A stretch of 64,000 nucleotides of DNA from Reyranella massiliensis 521 (GCA_945860205.1 CAMARK010000004.1:25192-89191); one strand, 5' to 3'. Shown: positions 1-11,652, counted from the first letter of the stretch. Numbers and translations are program-made. Notes: a model not told the origin generated them from the letters alone.

Positions 1-1142
1 ATCACGACATCGGTGCCCTTCATGTGCTTGGTCACCGGCGCCTCGTCGTAGTTGGCCACGACCTGGCCGCCGTCGGTGATGCGGACACCGCCGATCGAGA
101 TGCGGAGCTTGTCGCGATCGGCGCGCTCGCCCGACTTGCCGACCGCCATGACGACGCGGCCCCAGTTGGCGTCCTCGCCGGCGATGGCGGTCTTGACCAG
201 CGGCGAGTTCGCCACCGCGAGGCCGATCTTGCGCGCCGCCCCGTTGGACGAGGCGCCGCCGACGTTGATGGTGACGAATTTCGTCGCGCCCTCGCCGTCG
301 CGGGCGAGCAGCTGCGCCAGTTCGATCAGCACCTCGTCCAGCGCCCGCTTGAAGTCGACCAGGACGGGATCGTCAGCCTCCTCGATCGGCGCATGGCGGG
401 CAGCACCCGTGGCGACCAGCAGCAGCGTGTCGCTGGTCGAGGTGTCGCCGTCGACGGTGACGCAGTTCAACGACTTGTCGGCGGCATCGGCCAGCAGTTT
501 CTGCAGGACGCCGGCCGGCACCTTGGCGTCGGTGAAGACGAAACCCAGCATGGTCGCCATGTCGGGGGCAATCATGCCCGAGCCCTTGAGGAAGCCGTTG
601 ATGGAGACGAGCTTCTCGCCGATCTTGGCCTGGCGCGTGGCGAGCTTGGGGAAAGTGTCGGTCGTCATCATGGCGGCGGCGGCGGCAGCCCAGCCGTCTT
701 CCCGCGCCGATTTGATCAGCGACGGCACGACCGAAACGATCTTCTCCCAGTCGAGCGGCTGGCCGATCACGCCGGTCGAGGCCATGAACACCTCGTTGCG
801 CGGGCAGCCCAGCGCCTGGGCGATGGCGCGGGTGCTCTCCTCGACCGCCTTGTCGCCGGCCTTGCCGGTGAAGGCATTGGCGTTGCCGGCGTTGACGACG
901 ATGGCGCGGACCTTGCCGCGGGCCAGGTTCTTACGGCACCAGTCGACCGGCGCCGAGCAGGTCTTGGACCGGGTCAGCACGCCCGCGATGGTGGCCCCGG
1001 CCGGCACCAGCGCCAGGAAGACGTCGTCACGGTCCTTGTAGCGTACGCCGGACTGCGCGGCCCCGAGCTTGACGCCGGCGATGCGGGGCAGCGTCGGCGT
1101 CGTCTTGGGCGCGAGCGGCGATAGGGCGTACGTGGCGGACAT
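1..1142 (-). CDS. argJ: Glutamate N-acetyltransferase / amino-acid acetyltransferase ArgJ (3' end off the left edge)
   Basis: ArgJ transfers the acetyl group from N-acetylornithine to glutamate in arginine biosynthesis in the cytoplasm. Reading starts at the ATG at 1142 (MSATYALSPL) and stays open to the window edge, giving about 380 residues of a family usually near 400-410, so some 25-30 C-terminal residues are missing. The self-cleavage motif ATML is present, with the nucleophilic Thr at residue 197, inside KGSGMIAPDMATMLGF. The N-terminal ASTGVIG block is also recognisable. The gene lies 84 nt downstream of the PpiC-type foldase gene on the same strand, so co-transcription is likely. Whether it is mono- or bifunctional cannot be read from sequence. 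Confidence 0.95.
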   Translation of the reverse strand, partial: MSATYALSPLAPKTTPTLPRIAGVKLGAAQSGVRYKDRDDVFLALVPAGATIAGVLTRSKTCSAPVDWCRKNLARGKVRAIVVNAGNANAFTGKAGDKAVEESTRAIAQALGCPRNEVFMASTGVIGQPLDWEKIVSVVPSLIKSAREDGWAAAAAAMMTTDTFPKLATRQAKIGEKLVSINGFLKGSGMIAPDMATMLGFVFTDAKVPAGVLQKLLADAADKSLNCVTVDGDTSTSDTLLLVATGAARHAPIEEADDPVLVDFKRALDEVLIELAQLLARDGEGATKFVTINVGGASSNGAARKIGLAVANSPLVKTAIAGEDANWGRVVMAVGKSGERADRDKLRISIGGVRITDGGQVVANYDEAPVTKHMKGTDVV

Positions 1143-1226
1143 AGGGCTCCCCTTTCGGCGGCCGGGCTTATCCCCGACCCATCCGAACGGGGGAGACTAC
1201 ACCAGAAACGCCGGAAAACGTGAGTT

Positions 1227-2330
1227 CTACTTGGGAGGCGCAGCGGGCGTGGTGGGGGCAGCGGCCGGCGCCCGGGCGGGAGCGGCAGGCGCGGCCGGCG
1301 TGACCGCGACGGGCTCGGGCTTGCTGCCGTCGATGTTGAACTTCTCGATCTTGGCGCGCGAACGCATCAGGTCGAGCTCGGCGGTCACGGCCTCGCGGGC
1401 CATTTCCTCGCGGAGCTGTTCGGCCAGTTCCTCGTAGGCCGGCGGCGGCGCCTTGCGGCGATCCTCGACCTGGATGACGTGGAAGCCGAACTGCGTCTTG
1501 ATCGGCGTCTCGGTCAGCTGACCCTTCTTGAGGTCGAAGGCGGCGTCGGCGAATTCCTTCACCATGTCGCTCTTCTTGAACCAGCCGAGGTCGCCGCCTT
1601 CGGCGCCCGAGGCCTTGTCGGTCGACTTCTCCTTGGCGAGTTTGTCGAAAGCCGCACCCTTCTTGATCTCGGCGATCAGCGCCTTGGCCTCGTCCTCGGT
1701 CGTCACCAGGATGTGCTTGGCATGCACCTCTTCCTCGGCCGGCATCGACTTCAGCCGCTCCTCGTAGCGCTGGCGCAACTTGTCGGCGGTGACCTTGCGG
1801 GCGATCTCGCGCTGGATCCAGAAATCCTGCAGCACCTGCTCCTCGACGAAGGCGAGACGCTTCTTGTAGGCGGGATCTTCGGTGACCTTGTTCTTCTTGC
1901 CTTCCTGGACGACGAGCTTGCTGTCGACGAGGCGGTCAAGCAGGGCCGGAAAGACGGCCTGGAGCGGCATGCTGCGATACTGCGGCGGCAGCGACTGTTG
2001 CGCGACCTCGAGCTCCGACAGCCGGACCGGCACGCCGTTGACCGTGGCAACGATGGGATCCTTGGGAGCGGCGGCGGGCGCCTGGGCGGCGGCCGGCGGC
2101 TTGGCGGCCGGCTTCGGAGCGGCCGGAGCCTGGGCCGCAGGTTGACCGGCGGGTGGCGTGGCGGGCTTGGCGGCAGGCGCCGGCGCCGCGGCCGGTGGCG
2201 CCGGATTCTGCAGTTGTGCCGGATTCTGAGGCTGTGCCGGATTCTGAGGCTGTGCCAGGGCCGGGCCCGCGATCGCGGCGGCTGCGCAACACAAGACGAC
2301 GAGGCGCAGGGGGCGCAGAGAATGGCTCAT
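1227..2330 (-). CDS. Secreted PpiC-type (parvulin) peptidyl-prolyl isomerase
   Basis: Predicted periplasmic folding catalyst of 367 aa. The N-terminus (MSHSLRPLRLVVLCC, then AGPALA) is a signal peptide. It is followed by a Pro/Ala/Gln-rich linker of about 60 residues, a SurA-like helical N-domain (about 90-195) and a parvulin domain (about 200-297) with EEEVHAKHILV and the GGDLGWF and FGFHVIQV blocks. A second Pro/Ala tail ends the protein. The start at 2330 is chosen because GGAG precedes it and it opens the signal peptide; a longer in-frame extension to 2540 lacks coding character. The family assists outer-membrane protein folding. The gene is divergent from secA and upstream of argJ, and the pairing with secA fits an envelope-export role. 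Confidence 0.9.
   Translation of the reverse strand: MSHSLRPLRLVVLCCAAAAIAGPALAQPQNPAQPQNPAQLQNPAPPAAAPAPAAKPATPPAGQPAAQAPAAPKPAAKPPAAAQAPAAAPKDPIVATVNGVPVRLSELEVAQQSLPPQYRSMPLQAVFPALLDRLVDSKLVVQEGKKNKVTEDPAYKKRLAFVEEQVLQDFWIQREIARKVTADKLRQRYEERLKSMPAEEEVHAKHILVTTEDEAKALIAEIKKGAAFDKLAKEKSTDKASGAEGGDLGWFKKSDMVKEFADAAFDLKKGQLTETPIKTQFGFHVIQVEDRRKAPPPAYEELAEQLREEMAREAVTAELDLMRSRAKIEKFNIDGSKPEPVAVTPAAPAAPARAPAAAPTTPAAPPK
2201..2254. repeat. Three tandem 18-bp units in the foldase linker
   Basis: Three adjacent 18-bp units (CCGGATTCTG followed by a GCTGTG-type end) at 2201, 2219 and 2237 encode three QPQNPA/QLQNPA hexapeptides just after the signal peptide of the PpiC protein. The unit length is a multiple of three, so copy-number change would alter linker length without a frameshift. 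Confidence 0.8.
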
Positions 2331-2533
2331 GACGGGCTCCGGGAACTTCTGTCTCGAGGATGGAAGGCAGCGCACAGGGTTTACACAAGCCCCCTCGGGC
2401 CAAGCAAGCACCGCCTCCGCGACAAGGCCGTTGATGCCGGTCAATTGCGGCACTTTTCCGTGAGCCTGGATTAAATATCGTTCATCAAGACCGCCATGAA
2501 GATCGTAGTGGTCGCAGCCCGGCTGGCGGTGCG

Positions 2534-2561
2534 TTGACACTTGGGGACACGCTCTCTATCT
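2534..2561 (+). promoter_or_regulatory. Predicted housekeeping promoter of secA
   Basis: TTGAC at 2534-2538 and CTATCT at 2556-2561 are separated by 17 nt. This closely fits the alphaproteobacterial housekeeping consensus (TTGAC, 17 nt, CTATAT). It lies 58 nt before the secA start codon in the divergent gap. No transcript evidence is available. Confidence 0.5.
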
Positions 2562-2618
2562 CTCCCTAGGACGGCGGGCCGAAGTGCCCGCCTAAGTCAT
2601 TACAATATCGAGGTTTTC

Positions 2619-5387
<2,769 letters not shown>

Positions 5388-5399
5388 TTTCCCGGCTGC

Positions 5400-5501
5400 T
5401 CAAATCTGCAGCCTGTTGAAGATGAAGCGCGGCAGGTGCCGCACGATCAGCATGATCGCCCGCCATCTGGGACGGCGGAGACATGTGGCGTGATGAACCT
5501 G
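5400..5501 (-). pseudogene. Short C-terminal remnant, possibly of a glycosyltransferase
   Basis: Between secA and the glycolipid cluster, a minus-strand frame reads RRPRWRAIMLIVRH then LPRFIFNRLQI and a stop, with another stop only 33 codons upstream. A tail of the type PRFIFNRL resembles the extreme C-termini of some sugar-transfer enzymes. No start or domain remains. This is probably a leftover of a deleted gene, but the assignment rests on a very short match by eye. The rest of 5502-5611 shows nothing recognisable. Confidence 0.25.
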
Positions 5502-5611
5502 TCACTTGGTTTGGACCGCCTGAAGCCCTGGAGCCACGACCGACCCCGAGCCTTGGCAAGTATTTTGGGCGCGATTAGGCTCAATGCGATGAGATTCCGA
5601 TTCTTGGCGCC

Positions 5612-7237
5612 ATGCCTCCGAAACCGACCCTGAGCCGGGGCTACGGTTCGATGCTCGCGAAGGCGCCAGTCGCGACGGCCATCCATGTCCTGACCGGATT
5701 GATCATCCTCGTCTATACGATCAGCATCGCCATCGTCGGGCCGTCGATGTACGCGGACCAGGGCACGGGCTTTCTCGTCCTCGAGGCGATGAAGCGCGGC
5801 GGCCCCTTCAACAGCATGCCGATGCCCGATCCCGCTGACATCGCGCGTGACCTGGATTTCTTCGTCGCCTGGTGGTCGCCCGGCCAGTACCTCGTGCCGG
5901 GGCTCTTCGAGGCGCTGGGCTTCAATCTCGGACAGGCGATCACCCTCACCGTTGCCTTGTGCTCGGCACTGGGCCTCGTCGGCCTGCACTTCCTGTATCG
6001 CAGCTGGGGATTTCCGCCCCTCAGCATCGCGATCACGCTCCTGGTCGTATCCGGCGGCCGGCTGTTTTCCCATCAGTTCGCTTACTACGGCGGCGGCGAG
6101 ATCATCCTCTTCGCCCTCACGCCGTGGTTCCTGCTGCTCCTTTTCCGGATGCGCGATTTTTCGCCCGGCCAGGCACTGTGCGTTTTCGCTGCCATAGCCG
6201 TCCTCACCGTCGCGAAGCTCTCTGGCCTCGTGCTGGCCGTCGCCTCCATAGCCGCCCTGCAGATCGTCGACCTGGGATCGGATCGCCCGGGCAAGCTGCG
6301 ACGGCTGGTGACGGCAGGTGTCATGCTCGCCGTGTTCGGCATTGCCTTCAAACTTCTGTGGCTGTCACGCGGTGAAACGCCGACCACACATTCCCTGGCT
6401 GTCTTCTCGCCGGAACGTCTCCTGACGCATGCGATACCGTCCTTCGTCGCCCCCTTTACCAGCATTCTTTCCATCGGCGATTTCATGGCCGCTACCCTGA
6501 TGCACCCCAAATACGGAGTCGGCATCGTCAACACGAGGGCTCCGTTCTATCTCGTGCTGGCGATACCCGTCGCGTTCCTTGCCTATTTCGTCGGGCGGCA
6601 AATCTGGCGCTCCCATCCCGACTATTTTCGGTTCACCGCGGCCCTGACGGTCGTCTTCGCGCTGATCATGACGGCGGTCTTCGTGCGCGGCGGCGAAGTC
6701 AGCATGGAAGATCGTCACTTCCGGCAGATCGGCGTGGTCCTTGCGATCGGCGTCGTTCATGCCGTCCTTGGCTGTCGGCCGCCGTTCAAGCTCGCCGCCG
6801 GCGGCTTGGCGCTGGTCCTGCTCGCCTATGGCGCCACCACCTTCGTCGTCAAGCTGCAGCGGCACATCGCCAGCGGAAAGAGCAGCCACGGCTTTCGCCA
6901 CATGGTGGTGTCCCAGCAGGCGATGGACTTCATCCAGAAGAACCTGACCGTGCCCCCCAACGGCACTTCCCTGCTGGTGGTGCCTTCCGCCGAGATCGGC
7001 CTGGAGTTTCCCGGCCGCCGCATCGTCGAGATTCCCGCCAATTTCCGGTCGGCCGACGAGCTCCGCACCCGCTATTCCTTCCGGGGGCGTGTCGACAGTC
7101 TCGGCGTGCTGGTCCAGACTGAAGACGTCGACAATGGCAAGGCCGCGCTCGTCCTGACGGCTTTCAAGGACTATCCGTTGAATGGTTGGACCGTGACTCC
7201 GCTCGGCAACATTACGTACTACTCCCAAGGTCGATAG
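5612..7237 (+). CDS. Multi-pass membrane protein, GT-C glycosyltransferase-like
   Basis: A 541-aa integral membrane protein. A first hydrophobic segment lies near residues 20-45 (HVLTGLIILVYTISIAIVG). An acidic, Trp-containing extracytoplasmic loop follows (about 47-95), and then roughly ten more membrane segments before a soluble C-terminal part of about 130 residues. This is the architecture of GT-C polyprenyl-phosphate-sugar-dependent transferases, but no decisive motif was seen. It starts a three-gene run with a GT2 enzyme (11-nt gap) and an AglD-like protein, so a role in transferring a lipid-linked sugar to an envelope glycolipid is inferred. The ATG at 5612 has no clear ribosome site; ATG 5651, preceded by a G-rich stretch, is an alternative start. 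Confidence 0.7.
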   Translation: MPPKPTLSRGYGSMLAKAPVATAIHVLTGLIILVYTISIAIVGPSMYADQGTGFLVLEAMKRGGPFNSMPMPDPADIARDLDFFVAWWSPGQYLVPGLFEALGFNLGQAITLTVALCSALGLVGLHFLYRSWGFPPLSIAITLLVVSGGRLFSHQFAYYGGGEIILFALTPWFLLLLFRMRDFSPGQALCVFAAIAVLTVAKLSGLVLAVASIAALQIVDLGSDRPGKLRRLVTAGVMLAVFGIAFKLLWLSRGETPTTHSLAVFSPERLLTHAIPSFVAPFTSILSIGDFMAATLMHPKYGVGIVNTRAPFYLVLAIPVAFLAYFVGRQIWRSHPDYFRFTAALTVVFALIMTAVFVRGGEVSMEDRHFRQIGVVLAIGVVHAVLGCRPPFKLAAGGLALVLLAYGATTFVVKLQRHIASGKSSHGFRHMVVSQQAMDFIQKNLTVPPNGTSLLVVPSAEIGLEFPGRRIVEIPANFRSADELRTRYSFRGRVDSLGVLVQTEDVDNGKAALVLTAFKDYPLNGWTVTPLGNITYYSQGR

Positions 7238-7248
7238 AGGTCTGAGCC

Positions 7249-8097
7249 GTGAGCCAGTCCGGCTTCGATGTACCTCCCCGTCACGATTTGCGGCTGTCGG
7301 TCGTCATCCCCGTCTACAACGAGCGCGAGACCCTGCCGCGAATCCTGCGCGCGGTCATGGCGGTGCTGCCGGGCATTGGCCGGGAGATCATCGTCGTCGA
7401 CGATGGCTCGACCGATGGTACGCGCGAATGGATTTCGAAGGCTTTCCCGGCCGACTTCAACGAGATTGCCGGCGTTCGCCGCAACCACGACGGGACGATG
7501 GATTTCCTGTCCGCCGCCGCAGCGGTCGATGGCGACGGCTTCGAGAAAGTCGCGGGGCCGGTGACCGTGAGGCCGCGGTTGCAGGCGGCGAACGGTGGCA
7601 AGGGAAGCGCACTCCGCGCCGGACTAACCACCGCCACCGGCGACGTGCTGGTAATCCAGGACGCCGACCTGGAATACGATCCGTCCGACTGGGCTCCGAT
7701 GTTCCGGCTCCTCCAGATCGGCGTTGCCGACGTGGTGTACGGCTCGCGCTTCTACGGCCGCCCGCATCGCGCCCTGTATTTCTACCACTACCTCGGCAAT
7801 CGCACGATTTCGGCGCTGTTCAACATCCTCTACGACCAGACGCTGACCGATCTCGAAACATGCTACAAAATGTTCCGTCGCGAGGTGATCGAGGGCGCCG
7901 CCCTCGCCAGCAACGATTTCGGGATCGAGGTCGAGCTTTCCGCCGTGTTCGCGCGGCCCAGGCGCTGGCGGATATACGAATGCGCCATCAGCTACTACGG
8001 ACGCACCTATGACGAAGGCAAGAAGATCGGCTGGCGCGACGGATTGCTGGCGCTTTGGTACGTCGTGAAGTTCCGCTTCGCCCGGCTCACGCGCTAG
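7249..8097 (+). CDS. Family 2 glycosyltransferase (DPM1/polyprenyl-phosphate sugar synthase-like)
   Basis: A 282-aa soluble GT-A fold enzyme. LSVVIPVYNERETLP (16-30) and IIVVDDGSTDGTRE (47-60) form the nucleotide-sugar site. NGGKGSALRAG (115-125) and the DXD-type QDADLEYD (137-144) are standard for dolichyl/polyprenyl-phosphate mannose or glucose synthases. It has no C-terminal membrane segment. About 30 extra residues (roughly 76-110) sit between the DDGSTDGT and GGKG blocks, longer than usual. The GTG start at 7249 follows GAGG. The gene is flanked 11 and 12 nt away by membrane proteins that could use its lipid-linked sugar. The sugar and lipid are unknown. Confidence 0.88.
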   Translation: MSQSGFDVPPRHDLRLSVVIPVYNERETLPRILRAVMAVLPGIGREIIVVDDGSTDGTREWISKAFPADFNEIAGVRRNHDGTMDFLSAAAAVDGDGFEKVAGPVTVRPRLQAANGGKGSALRAGLTTATGDVLVIQDADLEYDPSDWAPMFRLLQIGVADVVYGSRFYGRPHRALYFYHYLGNRTISALFNILYDQTLTDLETCYKMFRREVIEGAALASNDFGIEVELSAVFARPRRWRIYECAISYYGRTYDEGKKIGWRDGLLALWYVVKFRFARLTR

Positions 8098-8109
8098 AGG
8101 CCGGACTTC

Positions 8110-9105
8110 ATGAGCATGCGCCGTGCCGCCCTGGTGGTTCTCGGCTTCGCACTGGGCGGATTTTGCCTCTGGCTGTCGACGCGTACCGTCGATTGGCCGG
8201 AAGCGGTACGGATATTCCGCGCCGCCGATCCCGCCGACATCGTCATCGGCATCGCGCTGTTCAGCGTCGGCGCCCTCCTGCGGGCGCTGCGGTGGCGGAC
8301 GATCCTGGCCTTCCGGGCGCGCGTCCCCCTGGGCAGGACGCTCCAGGCACTGCTTGCGGGCTATGCCGTCAACAGCATCCTGCCGGCGCGACTGGGTGAA
8401 TTCTTCCGCGCTCACTACCTGGGGCAGCTCACCGGGATGTCCCGTTCCGGCGTGCTGGCCTCCATCGTGGTCGAACGATTGCTCGACCTCGTCACCGTCA
8501 TCTGCGCACTGGCCGCCGGCCTGGCGCTGGCCGGCGGCGGCGACACCGCCAGCCGGCACGTGCTGCTGGGCGGCGCCGCGATCGCGGCCGGCGCGGTGGT
8601 CGCGCTGCTGCTGGTCGTCCTGCTGCTGTCGCGTCACAGCGCCGAGGATCTGCTGTTGCTGCTCGTCGCCCGCGTGCCCGCAGGCGCCCGGATCGCGCGA
8701 CGCGGAGGCGCCATGCTTGCCGACTTCACGCAGGCTCTCCAGGTCGTGCGGACGCGCTACTTCACTCTCGCGGTGCTGTGGACCTTGCCGATCTGGGTGG
8801 TCGAAGCCTGCGCCATGTGGTCGGTCTGCCGCGCCGTCGGCGCCGACCTCGACCTCACCGGCATGCTGTCGTTGCTGGGCGGCGCCAGCCTCAGCACCCT
8901 GGTGCCGACGGCGCCGGGATATGTCGGCAGCTACCAGATGGCGTTCGTCGTCATCCTGGGCCAGTTCGGTATCGGCGCCACGTCCGCGATCGTCGCTTCC
9001 ACAGCGGTGCAGATCTACCTGATCGGCACCCTCACGCTGGTCGGCCTGGCGATCCTGACAATCACCTTCCTCGTCTCGACGATCAGGTCCGCACGGCGCG
9101 GTTGA
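8110..9105 (+). CDS. Lysylphosphatidylglycerol synthase-type (AglD-like, UPF0104) membrane protein
   Basis: A 331-aa protein with about eight membrane helices. It carries the family blocks RALRWRTIL, the NSILPARLGEFFRAHYLG segment (about 92-109) and VVERLLDLVTV, followed by the late APGYVGSYQMAFVVILGQFG block. This is the transmembrane (flippase-like) domain found in MprF and alone in AglD-like proteins, often beside GT2 enzymes. The soluble tRNA-dependent synthase domain of MprF is absent, so lysinylation is not expected. ATG 8110 follows GAGG and lies 12 nt after the GT2 gene. A role in moving or using a glycolipid intermediate is inferred from context. Confidence 0.85.
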   Translation: MSMRRAALVVLGFALGGFCLWLSTRTVDWPEAVRIFRAADPADIVIGIALFSVGALLRALRWRTILAFRARVPLGRTLQALLAGYAVNSILPARLGEFFRAHYLGQLTGMSRSGVLASIVVERLLDLVTVICALAAGLALAGGGDTASRHVLLGGAAIAAGAVVALLLVVLLLSRHSAEDLLLLLVARVPAGARIARRGGAMLADFTQALQVVRTRYFTLAVLWTLPIWVVEACAMWSVCRAVGADLDLTGMLSLLGGASLSTLVPTAPGYVGSYQMAFVVILGQFGIGATSAIVASTAVQIYLIGTLTLVGLAILTITFLVSTIRSARRG

Positions 9106-9123
9106 GAGCGCGGCACAGACAGC

Positions 9124-10809
9124 TCATTGCGGAACCGGGGCCTTGCGGGTGGGCGTCGGTGCCGGACCGGTCTTCCTCTGCGACGGCGGCGCCCGCGGAT
9201 CCCTGGTCGGGGAAATCTCGGTTCCGCCCGGCCCTTCGGCATACAGAACATATCCAGGAAATCCGTCGTGGAGGACTTTCAGCTGCATGATGCGACCGGC
9301 GTTCGGCCGGTCGATGGCCTTCAGCAGCTCACGGCCGGCCTCGGCGAGCTCTTCCTCTGTGATGAGATGGATTGACCAGGCCAGGATCGGGCAACCGTTG
9401 CCGTCAACGCGCCACTGGAGATATTCCTTCATTTCCTCAGACAGCTTGTGGGCAAGGATGTCCTCCTTGAAGACGACCTGGGGAAGAGCGAAGTCGCCCA
9501 GGTAGTTCGCATAGAAGTCGGCGTACAGGATCTCCGAGTAGCCAGGCTTGAACCATGCCCGGGGCTGGGCATTGATCACCATGATCGGGCGGCCCCGGCA
9601 TTCCGGGAATGTCCGGATCCAATCGGCGGATTCGCGGAACGGCTCGTTCCAGGGCCGCTCGCGGCCGAGCGTCATCGTAACGACCGACCACATGACGACG
9701 GCCGAGAGAGACAGGTTCGCGGCCATCCGGACCGGCCGTTCGGCGCCGGGAACACTTGCGTCATAGAGCTTGGCGCAGAATGCCCAGAGGAAAGGCGCGC
9801 AAATGAGCAGGTTCCTGTCCGTGAAATTCGGCGCAATCAGGAGCGAACTCGCGATGCCGCCGGCCAGCATGATAAGCGGCACGCCGGCGAACAGCGCCGT
9901 CTGCGAATCGAACGGAAACCGGCCGATAACGGCCGGTTTCGGTGCCGAGGCCGCAAGCTTCGACCGCGCGAAGAAGTGCCGCTGCGTGGCAAACGCTGCG
10001 GCGCAGATTGCCAGAGCGAGCATGGCCTTCTTGGTGAAGGAGTAGGTCATCGCGGCGCGGAGTTGGTCGAAATACCAGGACGGACTGCCGTGGATCCAGT
10101 TCGTGGTCGTCGAATACTGGGAAAATTCCTCGATGATGAGCTTCACGTACAAGCCCGTGGACGTCAGCAGGATGGCGGCGAACACGGCAAGCACGAGACG
10201 CTGACGCGGGCAGAAGAACCCGAGGACGATCAGGATCGCGAGACATTCGTACATGAGATAGAAATGGACGAACGACCCGACCAGCATCAGCACGGCCAGC
10301 CCGGCCAGCTCCGGCAGCATCCGCGTTTCCCGCCGCGCCCGCTTGGCCAGGATGGACAGGCTGATGGCGAGCATGGCGACGCCGATGAGGAACGCCAGCG
10401 AATAGCCGCGTGCGTTCTGCGCCTGGTAGAACCAAAAGAACGAGCCTGTCGCCAGCGCGGCACCGAACAGCCGGGCAGCTAGGCTGAAGTAGGCCCTGGT
10501 GGCGACAATGAACAGAAAAATGGCGGCGACGGCGCATATGGCGCTGAAACTGCGCAGGGCGACTTCGTCGTCCCCAAACAGCTGGGCGTGGGCGAACGCC
10601 AACATGTAGTAAACCGGCGGGTGAACGTCGGTCACGATGCGGGCGATGAACTCATCGAGGCTGATGCCGACCTCGACGATCCATGCCGTGAAAAGCTCAT
10701 CAATCCAAAAGCTGCTGACCTTGAGGCCGACGAACGCACCGACCAACCCGACGGCGCAGGCGATGCCGAAGCTGCCTACGGCGATCAACCCATCGAATTT
10801 GGCCCGCAT
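9124..10809 (-). CDS. GT39/ArnT-like membrane glycosyltransferase
   Basis: About 561 aa with many hydrophobic segments. The first helix is followed by SSFWIDELFTAWIVE (an acidic pair in the first loop) and TDVHPPVYYMLAFAH, the typical GT39/PMT signature where the Asp and the HPP block form the active-site face. The soluble C-terminal region is about 150 residues and ends in a Pro/Thr-rich tail. The start at 10809 (MRAKFDGL) is chosen for its GGGGA ribosome site 7 nt upstream; a start at 10878 would add 23 residues. The gene converges on the AglD-like gene with an 18-nt gap. It is predicted to move a sugar from a polyprenyl-phosphate donor to a lipid or protein acceptor outside the membrane. 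Confidence 0.85.
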   Translation of the reverse strand: MRAKFDGLIAVGSFGIACAVGLVGAFVGLKVSSFWIDELFTAWIVEVGISLDEFIARIVTDVHPPVYYMLAFAHAQLFGDDEVALRSFSAICAVAAIFLFIVATRAYFSLAARLFGAALATGSFFWFYQAQNARGYSLAFLIGVAMLAISLSILAKRARRETRMLPELAGLAVLMLVGSFVHFYLMYECLAILIVLGFFCPRQRLVLAVFAAILLTSTGLYVKLIIEEFSQYSTTTNWIHGSPSWYFDQLRAAMTYSFTKKAMLALAICAAAFATQRHFFARSKLAASAPKPAVIGRFPFDSQTALFAGVPLIMLAGGIASSLLIAPNFTDRNLLICAPFLWAFCAKLYDASVPGAERPVRMAANLSLSAVVMWSVVTMTLGRERPWNEPFRESADWIRTFPECRGRPIMVINAQPRAWFKPGYSEILYADFYANYLGDFALPQVVFKEDILAHKLSEEMKEYLQWRVDGNGCPILAWSIHLITEEELAEAGRELLKAIDRPNAGRIMQLKVLHDGFPGYVLYAEGPGGTEISPTRDPRAPPSQRKTGPAPTPTRKAPVPQ

Positions 10810-10920
10810 CCCATTTTCCCCAACCGGCGTGTCCTCAGCCGGATTGCCCCCGGATTGCCGAAGGATTTTCCATAGCATACCCGACGCGGCGGGCCATGGT
10901 TCGGAACGCCGGGGTACGCT

Positions 10921-11619
10921 TCAATCCCCGAGGCGGAAACGGATGCGCACCGTGCGTGTCGTCTCGGTCCCGGGTGCCGGCAACGTCGCTCCCTGCAGCA
11001 AGCGAAGCGCTGCGGCATCGAGCGCAGCGAATCCGCTTCCTTTCACCACGGCCGCTTCTAAGACCCGGCCATCGTGGTCAACCGTGAACCGAACGGTGAC
11101 CTCGCCCTCCTCGCTCCGCCGCCGCGCGTCCTCCGGGTAACGTCGATTGGCGGCGAGCCAGGCCGCGAGCAGCGCACTCCATCCCGGCGCCACCGTCGCC
11201 GGTGCGCTCACGGCCGGACCGCTCGCGGCCGGCGCTGGCGGCGCTCGCTCCGCCGGTGCCGACTGTGCGGCGGCGGGCGCGGCGCGCTTTGGCTCCGGTT
11301 TGGGCTGCGCGGGACGCGGCGCCGGTTGCGCGGGCTTGGGCGGCGGTGACGGCATGGAGAAGTCCGGCAGCGGCAATTCCTCCGGCGGCGATGGTGTGTA
11401 GTCGCGCATCGACGCGGTGTTGGGTTCAGGCTCGGGTTCAGGATCAGGAACAGGCACAGGCGTAGGCGTGGCGATCGGCGCCACATCGGGTTCGACATAA
11501 ATCGTAATCGCAGCCGAGTCGTCGGTCGCCAGTTGCATCGGGCCGAACGCCATCAAGGCTGCAGCCACCGCAAGCCCATGCAGGCCGAGCGACACGGCAA
11601 CCGCCAGCGGCCGATCCAA
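10921..11619 (-). CDS. tonB: TonB-family energy transducer
   Basis: About 232 aa: one N-terminal membrane anchor (AVAVSLGLHGLAVAAALMAF), a long Pro-rich spacer with PEPEPEP and PKPEPKRAAP stretches spanning the periplasm, and a C-terminal TonB domain (about 145-232) with the NRRYPEDARRRSEEGEV block. It couples the proton-motive force to an outer-membrane receptor, presumably the divergent receptor gene next door. The start is uncertain. TTG 11619 gives the usual short N-terminus (LDRPLAV). GTG 11652 or GTG 11595 are alternatives, and the open frame extends to 11844 under the receptor gene. A start at 11652 would place the palindromic operator inside the coding region. Confidence 0.88.
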   Translation of the reverse strand: MDRPLAVAVSLGLHGLAVAAALMAFGPMQLATDDSAAITIYVEPDVAPIATPTPVPVPDPEPEPEPNTASMRDYTPSPPEELPLPDFSMPSPPPKPAQPAPRPAQPKPEPKRAAPAAAQSAPAERAPPAPAASGPAVSAPATVAPGWSALLAAWLAANRRYPEDARRRSEEGEVTVRFTVDHDGRVLEAAVVKGSGFAALDAAALRLLQGATLPAPGTETTRTVRIRFRLGD

Positions 11620-11629
11620 TTGACCATGA

Positions 11630-11652
11630 GTAATGTTATATTGTAACGTCAC
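11630..11652. promoter_or_regulatory. Zur-like palindromic operator between tonB and the receptor
   Basis: A 23-bp imperfect inverted repeat: left arm GTAATGTTATA, centre T, right arm TGTAACGTCAC, with 8 of 11 positions pairing. The core ATGTTATA-T-TGTAAC closely resembles the proteobacterial Zur consensus (GTTATA then TATAAC). It lies 47 nt upstream of the receptor ATG, in a good position to repress both divergent genes under zinc sufficiency. Fur-type boxes (GATAATGATAATCATTATC) fit less well. Confidence 0.5.

Noticed and set aside
24..1124. Long plus-strand open frames over argJ
   Set aside because: They are antisense shadows of argJ; the minus strand has the full ArgJ motif set and a normal start.
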